From Mesorhizobium sp. DCY119 (GTDB lineage: Bacteria; Pseudomonadota; Alphaproteobacteria; Rhizobiales; Rhizobiaceae): a DNA stretch of 64,000 bases. Shown here in pieces: positions 1 to 5,406 of the stretch. The DNA lies in contig NZ_CP031834.1 in NCBI RefSeq assembly GCF_003590645.1, positions 4,340,501-4,404,500 on the forward strand. Reading direction: 5' to 3'. The stretch's first letter is position 1. The number at the start of each line of letters is the position of its first letter. Below the pieces are notes generated by a model that saw nothing but the letters and a program-made list of their open reading frames with translations, ran no database searches and had not been told where the DNA came from. A program made the translations under genes and the position numbers.

Positions 1-15
1 TCGGCAGAGCGATAG

Positions 16-96
16 TCAGGCCGGACAGCCATGCGGCTCGCGCATATGCCAACCACCGAACCACTGCCGGACCTTGTCCATAAGGCGGTCGATCAT
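16..96 (-). CDS. Tiny phage ORF, 26 aa, translationally coupled
   Basis: The ATG overlaps the stop of the preceding (disrupted) small gene by ATGA, and the ORF ends at TGA 16-18. The product MIDRLMDKVRQWFGGW... is short and basic/aromatic, with no recognisable family. A further ATG at 30-32 opens another minus-strand frame that runs off the window, so this piece may only be a spacer. Support is limited to coupling and position. Confidence 0.3.
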   Translation of the reverse strand: MIDRLMDKVRQWFGGWHMREPHGCPA

Positions 97-250
97 CCTG
101 CCACATCCTCCATCAGCCTGCCTGCATCCTTTGCGATGCGACGAGCTTTCGTCTCCGTATAGCTCTCACGGCGATCGACAAGGTCACCACCTAGGGTAAC
201 AATGTCTGCAGCCATAGATACGGGAAGCGTGGCAACATTGGCCGCCGTGC

Positions 251-258
251 GAATAGTA
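251..258. repeat. Target site duplication, left copy (GAATAGTA)
   Basis: The eight bases GAATAGTA directly flank the left inverted repeat and are repeated exactly at 2171-2178. An 8-bp duplication is the usual size for ISL3-family elements. Confidence 0.95.
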
Positions 259-282
259 GGCTATTCGGATTTCGGTGTGGAA
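259..282 (+). repeat. ISL3 terminal inverted repeat, left
   Basis: Starts GGCTATTCGGATTTCGG and ends TGTGGAA. Its inverted partner at 2147-2170 differs at three positions. The transposase stop codon (261-263) lies inside this repeat. Confidence 0.92.
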
Positions 283-1607
283 TTGACATCATGAAGAAGT
301 CTCCTCGCCGTGTGGAATCTAGCGTGGCAGTTTGCGCAAACACGCATCACCGAACCCGTCGTGGGATCGGTATGGCGGGACAGCGGAAACCAGTCTGGGA
401 ACACTCCCAAGCAACTTTCGCACAGCACCAGCGGCTTGCTCGTAATGGGCTTTTGAAGCAGGGCCTTGGCTCGGATGCGATCAAAACTGTAACCGCGTCC
501 TGCTCGGTTGAAGTCCTTCACGAGCCTGTTTCGTGCTTCGGTGTATGCGTTGGTGAAGCGGTGATCGAAGTAGTTGAATACCTCGGTTCGCCAGTTCTCG
601 ACCGTGGCCGCCAGCGCGTCAAACTCCAACCGAACCGTGTCGGGGATCGACGCCTTCCACTCGTCAAACCGTCGTTCTGCGTCGGCTCGGTCCGTTGCCT
701 CCCAGATGGAATAGAACCCTTCCTTGGCCGTCCATCCGTCCTTGAGCAACGGGTTGTTGTCGAGCATGCCGTCAAGCATCAGTCGCCTCATCGGAGACAG
801 CTTCGACGGGCGGATGTGCATCAGCAATCGGCCGCGGTGCGGGTTCTTCCGCATCTTTCCCTTCGCGCCCTTGCGGAACCTGCTTCGGACGAGGTCGAGC
901 TTCTCATTCGCCTTGCTGACGACGTGCCACTTGTCGGTGACGACGATGGCGTTCGGCAGCAGCTCTCTGGCGACTTCGGCGTACGGTCCCCACATGTCGA
1001 TGGTCACGATCCGAACACGCTCGCGACCAGGCATCCACGACAGCCAGTGGTTGACGGCAGGCTTCGCCATGGAGTCGATCATGTCCAGCAGACGGCGGTT
1101 GGCAACGTCCACGAACACAGTCCGCTTCCGCTTCCGAATGGTCAGCTCGTCGATGCCCAGGATGATGACGGGCTCCCGAAGGTTTGCGCCGACGGCCATC
1201 TGAACATGCTCGTCGCAGATGTTCCGAACCGTCTTCTCGTCCACATCAACATGCCGGGCAACAGCGCTGTAGGTCTGCATGATGCCCTGTTCGACGATGT
1301 AGTCCGTGAGCCGCTTCGTCATGCGGCGGTTGCTGTCCATCGCTGGCAGCTCCTGCATGGAAGTCTCCCCGCACTCCCGGCATTTGTACCGCGCGACTTC
1401 GGCGCGGATGATCAGCGGCTGGCCGAAAGTCGGGATGTCCCGGTAGTTCACGAGCTTCTTGCCGTGCTTGTACAATCGGTCGACCGATCCGCATTTCGGG
1501 CAGTCCCGAGCGTCGGTGTCGTAGGTCGCCTCAGCGACGGTTTCGTTCTGTTGGCGGTCAAGGACGTGCACGGTCCAGCCCTCCAACCACAGCGCGTTGT
1601 TTGCCAT
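261..1607 (-). CDS. ISL3-family DDE transposase (448 aa)
   Basis: Catalyses cut-and-paste movement of the surrounding IS. The N-terminus has a zinc ribbon (C36, C39, C76, C79) typical of zf-ISL3, followed by a helix-turn-helix around residues 112-130. The RNase-H-like core shows D153 in GIDE, D225 in VTDKWHVV and E357 in YTEARN as candidate catalytic residues. Length fits the family. An additional Cys-rich C-terminal tail (C396, C399, C424, C427, then H and H) looks like a second small zinc finger and is not usual for the family. The ATG start at 1607 precedes the zinc ribbon by a normal distance. The frame is intact. Confidence 0.95.
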   Translation of the reverse strand: MANNALWLEGWTVHVLDRQQNETVAEATYDTDARDCPKCGSVDRLYKHGKKLVNYRDIPTFGQPLIIRAEVARYKCRECGETSMQELPAMDSNRRMTKRLTDYIVEQGIMQTYSAVARHVDVDEKTVRNICDEHVQMAVGANLREPVIILGIDELTIRKRKRTVFVDVANRRLLDMIDSMAKPAVNHWLSWMPGRERVRIVTIDMWGPYAEVARELLPNAIVVTDKWHVVSKANEKLDLVRSRFRKGAKGKMRKNPHRGRLLMHIRPSKLSPMRRLMLDGMLDNNPLLKDGWTAKEGFYSIWEATDRADAERRFDEWKASIPDTVRLEFDALAATVENWRTEVFNYFDHRFTNAYTEARNRLVKDFNRAGRGYSFDRIRAKALLQKPITSKPLVLCESCLGVFPDWFPLSRHTDPTTGSVMRVCANCHARFHTARRLLHDVNSTPKSE

Positions 1608-1635
1608 GCTTGCCCCTCAATCGAGGCGAGTCATA

Positions 1636-1658
1636 CCGGAAACGGAATATCGTGTGGA
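1636..1658 (+). repeat. Internal TIR-like repeat, left of passenger gene
   Basis: CGGAATATCGTGTGGA here matches 14 of 17 positions of the inverted sequence at 2101-2124 and resembles the outer IS end (CGGATTTCGGTGTGGA). Orientation is that of a left end. No matching 8-bp duplication flanks the inner pair. Confidence 0.6.
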
Positions 1659-1661
1659 GTC

Positions 1662-2096
1662 TCATGGGCGCTCCATAATCAAAAGGCCGCCCTTGGTCAG
1701 TCCACAACGCCGCCATCCAGCGGCCACAAAGCAGAAGCCCGGATTGCGGCTCCTGACTGCTTTCGAATTGACGTAGGTGTAGTGCCTTTCACCAGGCCAG
1801 CAGTGATCAGCGATTGCGTCAGCCTGTCGGATAAGGTCGGACGCGAGGTTCGGACTCTCGTTCCTGAAGACGGCGCAGTTGATCCCTTGCTCTCCGCTGG
1901 CATCGATGAACTTGCGCCAGACGAACATAGCGTCTCCATCTCCGGTTCGAAGAACGATCTTCTCCCCAGGTCCAGCGAACAGCACGCGCTTGCGGCCGTC
2001 TCGGTATCGATAGCACGAGTAATGGCGTTCATAGAGGTCCAAACAGGTCCGGTCGCCATCCTTGGTGAGGTACCACAGAGGCTCCGTCACAAGCAT
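1662..2096 (-). CDS. IS passenger gene, 144 aa, unknown function
   Basis: Lies inside the IS between the two internal TIR-like repeats. The product resembles a family of phage and mobile-element proteins with a RHYTYVN ... NPGFCF ... AGWRRCG-TKGG signature near the C-terminus. Such proteins are sometimes suggested to have an acetyltransferase-like fold; that is recollection, not something the sequence proves. A longer frame opens at 2138, but its extra residues are encoded by the inner repeat, so the start at 2096 is preferred. No transposition role is apparent. Confidence 0.7.
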   Translation of the reverse strand: MLVTEPLWYLTKDGDRTCLDLYERHYSCYRYRDGRKRVLFAGPGEKIVLRTGDGDAMFVWRKFIDASGEQGINCAVFRNESPNLASDLIRQADAIADHCWPGERHYTYVNSKAVRSRNPGFCFVAAGWRRCGLTKGGLLIMERP

Positions 2097-2100
2097 CCCT

Positions 2101-2124
2101 TTCCACACTATAATCCGAAACGGA
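2101..2124 (-). repeat. Internal TIR-like repeat, right of passenger gene
   Basis: On the plus strand it reads TTCCACACTATAATCCGAAA, in the orientation of a right IS end and 46 bp inside the true right end. With 1636-1658 it brackets the passenger gene. Confidence 0.6.
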
Positions 2125-2146
2125 GCATAGCATGTCATGGCCTACT

Positions 2147-2170
2147 TTCCACACGAAAATCCGAATACCC
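2147..2170 (-). repeat. ISL3 terminal inverted repeat, right
   Basis: Inverted copy of 259-282 (21 of 24 identical), ending CCGAATACCC at 2170 next to the GAATAGTA duplication. Confidence 0.92.
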
Positions 2171-2178
2171 GAATAGTA
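2171..2178. repeat. Target site duplication, right copy (GAATAGTA)
   Basis: Exact copy of 251-258. Confidence 0.95.
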
Positions 2179-2194
2179 CGGGAAAGAAAACCGA

Positions 2195-2329
2195 TCATCG
2201 GAAGATGCTCCCCAAGGACGGGGACACCTTGTCCCGCACCGACTGCCAATACAGTCGGGCATGGCCAGTTACAGCATCACATGCGAGCACAGCATCGCAC
2301 TGACGCAATAGTGAAAGCTTTGCATTCAT
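2195..2329 (-). CDS. Small phage protein, 44 aa
   Basis: ATG at 2329 has a strong upstream ribosome binding site (GAGGAG, 7 nt before). The stop TGA overlaps the ATG of the IS-disrupted gene, so the two form a coupled pair. The product (MNAKLSLLRQCDAV...SLGSIFR) has no recognised domain. It is the first small gene after the phage tRNA in the minus direction. Confidence 0.55.
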   Translation of the reverse strand: MNAKLSLLRQCDAVLACDAVTGHARLYWQSVRDKVSPSLGSIFR

Positions 2330-2404
2330 GCCTTGTCTCCTCAAACAAAATGGCCAACGCACTCGGCGCCTATGTCAGACGTTGCTACGTTGGCGGGTCG
2401 TAAT

Positions 2405-2479
2405 TGGTCAGGATGGCCGGACTCGAACCGGCGTTCCGAGCTTCCAAAGCTCAGCGATTAGCCACCATCTTCCACCCTG
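2405..2479 (-). tRNA. Phage-encoded tRNA-Pro (anticodon TGG)
   Basis: The minus strand folds as a tRNA: acceptor CAGGGTG paired with CATCCTG (one G-T), discriminator A, encoded CCA, T arm GCCGG-TTCGAGT-CCGGC, and anticodon stem TGAGC/GCTCG with loop TTTGGAA giving anticodon TGG. The D arm is weak (GAT/ATC), and the usual T8 and G37 are absent (G8, A37). It is therefore either divergent or decaying. tRNA genes are common in phages that carry tRNA repair enzymes, as this one does. Confidence 0.72.
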
Positions 2480-2631
2480 TTAGCGCGTGCGCTGTATGGG
2501 TGGGTCGCGGTCGATCTTCCATATCTCGATCTCCGGGATAAAAATGCCCAGCGTACCGACTATTGAGAGGGCAGAGGCTGGGCGAGACGCGGATGTCTGC
2601 ACTTGGCAGAGCAGAGCCGCTGACGGGGAAT

Positions 2632-2675
2632 TGGTGCCCTAGCGAGGAATCGAACCCCGGACATCAATTGCAAAA
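2632..2675 (-). pseudogene. tRNA 3'-half remnant fused to the HNH gene
   Basis: The minus strand shows a tRNA 3' end: T arm CGGGG-TTCGATT-CCTCG, acceptor 3' strand CTAGGGC, discriminator A and CCA. A loop-like TTTGCAA precedes it. No matching 5' acceptor (GCCCTAG) was found upstream, and the anticodon stem has no partner. The stop codon of the upstream HNH gene (2664-2666) lies inside the fragment. It may be an old insertion scar left by the HNH gene or a phage tRNA truncated by it. Confidence 0.6.
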
Positions 2676-3074
2676 CATGAATAAAGGGAGCGGCTCAATC
2701 GTCTTTACGATTGGCGCGGCAAATGTGCCATCACTCCATTGCCGATGCGTTCTGCGTCGATGGCAGTTGGCGCAACGAACATCACATTTACCTATTTCCG
2801 CGATAACTCGTTGAAGGGACATTCCAAGCGTATTGGCTTCACCAATAGAGAAATCCTTTTCGCTAACGTCCCTATGGTCAAACTCCAAGACGACAGGATC
2901 TGGTTCGCCACAATCAACGCACGGATGACGGCCAAGATGCTCTGCGACGTATGACCGTACCCGGTCACGCTCTCTTGCAGAGTGCTTCTTGGCTCTAGCC
3001 TTGTAGATGTGCTTGTTAGCCTCGTAATGTCGTCTTGCGGCAGCCTTCTGGTCAAGTGGATTTGCGTAGGCCAT
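2664..3074 (-). CDS. HNH homing-type endonuclease, 136 aa
   Basis: Likely a free-standing homing nuclease. The C-terminal half has the zinc/HNH pattern CVDCGE ... LEFDHRD ... CANCHRRRTHRQ, with paired CxxC motifs and the DH catalytic pair. The N-terminus is a basic helix (RRHYEANKHIYKARAKKH) typical of DNA-contacting extensions in this group. The ATG at 3074 (MAYANPLDQ) is chosen over an ATG at 3197 because the intervening residues look non-coding. It ends inside a tRNA 3' remnant. Confidence 0.85.
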   Translation of the reverse strand: MAYANPLDQKAAARRHYEANKHIYKARAKKHSARERDRVRSYVAEHLGRHPCVDCGEPDPVVLEFDHRDVSEKDFSIGEANTLGMSLQRVIAEIGKCDVRCANCHRRRTHRQWSDGTFAAPIVKTIEPLPLFMFCN

Positions 3075-3487
3075 AAATTCCTTGCTACCTGACTTCTCTA
3101 CCGGCGCAGAATAACGAAGACCGGGCGACATAAGCCGCATCGTGACGCTACGAACGTGTGCAAAGCAGTGACGCCGGCCATGACAACGTATGCCCATTCG
3201 GGCAAACCTATAGCGGCAGCCTCAACCCACTTTCGCAGGGAGGCCGCCGCAGAAAGCCCAATGCAGCCGGAGGAGACAGCGCAGTGGGCGATGGAAAGCA
3301 AGGGACGGACGGGAATCCCCATCCTTCTCAGTCGTGCTGCCTTGCTTGTTTGGGTAGTTACCCGACGCTCAGAGACGGCACCTAACTGCCGCATGGCTTC
3401 GGGTCCGCGTGACGCGGAATAGTGCGGGGAGGCAATATAGTCTCCATCCCCTTCACTATACTGTGAGCTTAAGTGCGGAATCCCTAC
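3075..3487. other. 413-bp non-coding gap with several strong hairpins
   Basis: No convincing gene on either strand. It holds inverted repeats including TCCGCG-TGA-CGCGGA (3403-3417), GGGTA-GT-TACCC (3352-3363) and GGCA...TGCC around 3377-3390. It also holds a complementary pair GAGAC/GTCTC (3371-3375 with 3440-3444), whose context CTCAGAGAC ... AATATAGTCTCC resembles the P7 (R/S) elements of group I introns. Orientation is ambiguous because the two elements are complementary. It may encode a structured phage RNA. Confidence 0.4.
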
Positions 3488-4390
3488 CTATGCGGCCGAT
3501 TTTTTTAGCTCGATGGTGAGATTGTCGTTTGCCGCCATGAGTCTCTTGCGTCCACCGCCTCTTTTATCGGCGTACAGCCGGGACTGGCCGGCCGCTACAC
3601 CAATCTCGGCAAAGCTACCTGCAACCATTGCCTTATCTAGTGTTTCTCGGTCTTCTTTCTTCAGCGCCGTAAGCGTTTCGTCCCATATCTCGCGATTAAC
3701 GATTGATGTGCACATATCCTGCCACATCATCGCGCCGGTCTCGCCCTTCTTGCCCTTCTGCATTCCAACGAAACTATCGGCTACGCGAGATGAACCACAT
3801 GGCAGGCCAGGCTTCAGTTTTTTTACCTTTGGCATTACCGGGGTATTTGCGATGGCTTCTGCCAAAATCGACCGGCTCTGGCTTGCTGTTAAAGACGGCC
3901 CGTTCTTACGCTTTTTCCGAGGGACGTATCTTGGCTCAATTGTCTTAAGCACCCTTGAAAAGTACAGGTTGCTCTGCTCAAGTTCGGCGTTCGTGTAATC
4001 CTTCCCGCCGGCTTGCTGTTTTGCCTTCTCCACAGTGCCGAGCATGGCACCAATGGGCATTCTGAAGTCCGCCTGTATCACTTTGTCGTCGGGGCCGAGA
4101 GCGTATCCCTTCTCTCTCTGGGCTCCATCGCTAAACGAGAGCCGGCCAATTCGGACAATCTGTCCGGCTTCATTCCTCTCGACCGGGAACGTTGCCTGCC
4201 GCAGTATCTCCTGAACTGACGGCGTGACTAGAAGATTTCTCTCAAAGCTGAAGTCCGCCGTTTCTTCTGGGTCGGCGTTGTCGTTTGCAGCCACTACACA
4301 CCAATTAGTCTGAATTGGCTCGATCGGACCTTCTGGCCTATCACGGTACGCAAGCAGCGCGCTTCCAAAGTCCTTGTATGCGGAGGTCAT
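3488..4390 (-). CDS. Phage protein of unknown function, 300 aa, ssrA-like C-terminus
   Basis: No family recognised. The middle is strongly basic (VPRKKRKNG around residues 153-161), with further Lys-rich stretches and a C-terminal RGGGRKR, suggesting nucleic-acid contact. The start overlaps the stop of the acidic 48-aa gene upstream (ATGA), so the two are coupled. It contains AANDN near residue 35 and ends AANDNLTIELKKSAA, which resembles an alphaproteobacterial ssrA degradation tag. It is the last gene of the early operon before the tRNA region. Confidence 0.85.
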   Translation of the reverse strand: MTSAYKDFGSALLAYRDRPEGPIEPIQTNWCVVAANDNADPEETADFSFERNLLVTPSVQEILRQATFPVERNEAGQIVRIGRLSFSDGAQREKGYALGPDDKVIQADFRMPIGAMLGTVEKAKQQAGGKDYTNAELEQSNLYFSRVLKTIEPRYVPRKKRKNGPSLTASQSRSILAEAIANTPVMPKVKKLKPGLPCGSSRVADSFVGMQKGKKGETGAMMWQDMCTSIVNREIWDETLTALKKEDRETLDKAMVAGSFAEIGVAAGQSRLYADKRGGGRKRLMAANDNLTIELKKSAA

Positions 4391-4533
4391 GCCGCCTCCC
4401 TGATGAAATCTTCTTCGAAGAGTTCGTCCTCGAATTTCTCCTCATCGTAATAGTCGTGGTCGAACTCGCCATCTTGATTGATGCGATAGACTTCCGGGTC
4501 TTTACGATTGTCATTAATTGCCTTGGGTGGCAT
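4387..4533 (-). CDS. Very acidic small phage protein, 48 aa
   Basis: ATG at 4533 is preceded by CACCACATGAGGAG, the leader shared by many genes of this phage. The product starts MPPKAINDNRKDPEVY and has a C-terminal half of mostly Asp/Glu and aromatic residues (DYYDEEKFEDELFEEDF). Its size and charge recall DNA-mimic or inhibitor proteins, but this is only an impression. The stop overlaps the next start (ATGA). It contains an INDN motif and ends -AA. Confidence 0.75.
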   Translation of the reverse strand: MPPKAINDNRKDPEVYRINQDGEFDHDYYDEEKFEDELFEEDFIREAA

Positions 4534-4556
4534 TTCTTGTCTCCTCATGTGGTGGT

Positions 4557-4591
4557 TGGCTTGGTGGGCCAGACTCGCGATTGGTAATCGC
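4557..4591 (-). promoter_or_regulatory. Two intergenic hairpins with NNACCAA loops
   Basis: On the minus strand the first is GCGA-TTACCAA-TCGC (4591-4577), starting at the last base of the upstream stop codon. The second is TGGC-CCACCAA-GCCA (4571-4557). Both have 7-nt loops ending ACCAA and lie just before the CACCACATGAGGAG ribosome binding site of the 48-aa gene. They belong to a phage-wide family. Confidence 0.65.
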
Positions 4592-5163
4592 TAGATAAGG
4601 TTGGATAGTTTTGTTGGTGTTGTCAATGTTGTTGCGCTGTTTGTAGCCTCGACTTCCCGGTCATTTGCGGCTATCCACGATCGCACCAAGGCAACTGCCT
4701 GCTCCGCTGCGTCTTCCTTCGTCACAGCCCGGACTACCGTGATGTCGTGGCCGATCTTGGCTAGGGCTGGATGACGTTCCTTCTGGCTATCCGTAAGGTT
4801 TGCGCGGCCAACCTTGTTTTCGAACATCTTGATCCGCCCGTCGAGGAGATAAATTCTGACGTCGGCTTCGCCTGGCGTCAGGCCAGCCGCGATGGCCTCG
4901 ACCTGCGCACGTGGGCCACGCTTGGCGGAATTCATGTCGCCGGCCAAAAGGAACTGCTTGCCGTATTCAGGCATGCGGCGGAGGGCGAGAACCTGGGCAG
5001 CCTGCAGTTCCCATTCGAGAGGCAAAGCCTTGGAGGTGGTGACACGACCATTGCGGGTTGTGATTTTGGTTCGGACGCCGTTTATGCGGACGGTCTGGGT
5101 CGTGGTGCGGGCCGTGGGCTTACGGGTGGTTTTGGGGGTGGTGGCTGATGTGGCTTTTGCCAT
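4591..5163 (-). CDS. VRR-NUC domain nuclease, 190 aa
   Basis: PD-(D/E)XK-type nuclease of the VRR-NUC family, found in many phage replication modules and thought to cut branched DNA. The catalytic core reads GEADVRIYLLDG-RIKMFENKVG (about residues 96-117), giving the D-(x)n-E-x-K pattern, followed by LTDSQKERH. The first 45 residues are a Thr/Lys/Arg-rich low-complexity tail. It is separated from the upstream primase gene by a 243-bp AT-rich gap and so may have its own promoter. Confidence 0.85.
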   Translation of the reverse strand: MAKATSATTPKTTRKPTARTTTQTVRINGVRTKITTRNGRVTTSKALPLEWELQAAQVLALRRMPEYGKQFLLAGDMNSAKRGPRAQVEAIAAGLTPGEADVRIYLLDGRIKMFENKVGRANLTDSQKERHPALAKIGHDITVVRAVTKEDAAEQAVALVRSWIAANDREVEATNSATTLTTPTKLSNLI

Positions 5164-5406
5164 TTGTCCATTCCTCTCTTATATATTACACAGACAGAGA
5201 ACATTATAAGAACATAGACTATATACATAACGTTATGGATTATTGGATTTTATTATATATATAGAGTATAAGTACCTTGTTTTCATTGAGCTTTTCGTCC
5301 TGACTTTTGTCCAAACGGGGCGTGGATTTATCCGGGACGAAAGTTGGACCTTTGCATTTCGTCCATGGATGAAACTACGGCTTGGATGGAAGAAAGGCGG
5401 GGTGGC
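5164..5406. other. AT-rich non-coding gap with repeats; possible replication origin
   Basis: Strongly AT-rich compared with its surroundings. It contains the 12-bp palindrome CATAACGTTATG (5226-5237). It also has a series of short related repeats in both orientations (TTTTCGTCC near 5285, TTTTGTCC near 5303, GGACGAAA near 5335, TTTCGTCC near 5357). It sits between the primase/ATPase and a nuclease gene, a common place for a phage origin. No transcript or ORF is supported here. Confidence 0.4.

Larger units (their letters stand above)
259..2170 (-). mobile_element. Complete ISL3-family insertion sequence, 1912 bp, with passenger gene
   Basis: Ends are 24-bp imperfect inverted repeats (259-282 and 2147-2170, 21 of 24 matching) beginning GG-TATTCGGATTT and flanked by a perfect 8-bp duplication. 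It carries an intact DDE transposase and, towards its right end, a passenger ORF. The intact ends, perfect duplication and open transposase indicate a recent insertion that is probably still mobile. Confidence 0.95.
93..2198 (-). pseudogene. Small phage gene (61 codons) interrupted by the ISL3 element
   Basis: The first 28 nt (2198 to 2171) and the rest (258 to 93) rejoin in frame when the IS (259-2170) and one 8-bp duplication are removed. The restored 61-aa product starts MIGFLSRTIRTAANVATLP, continues with a segment reading AADIVTLGGDLVDR and ends RLMEDVAG. Its ATG overlaps the TGA of the 44-aa gene upstream (ATGA), as elsewhere in this phage. The restored protein resembles small phage proteins with an AAD-TLGG core, of unknown function. 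The interruption after codon 9 should abolish it, though an internal ATG at 213-215 could give a 40-aa C-terminal piece. Confidence 0.8.

Noticed and set aside
291-2303. Long plus-strand open frame (670 codons) across the IS
   Set aside because: It is antisense to the intact transposase and passenger gene and contains no recognisable domain; it is a shadow of GC-rich coding sequence.
2412-2479. Possibility that the phage tRNA is the attachment site for another element
   Set aside because: No integrase or duplicated tRNA end is adjacent; the tRNA carries its own CCA and acceptor pairing and stands alone.
3340-3460. Definite group I intron
   Set aside because: Only P7-like elements are suggestive; no exons, P1 or splice sites could be identified and the orientation is ambiguous, so it is not annotated as an intron.
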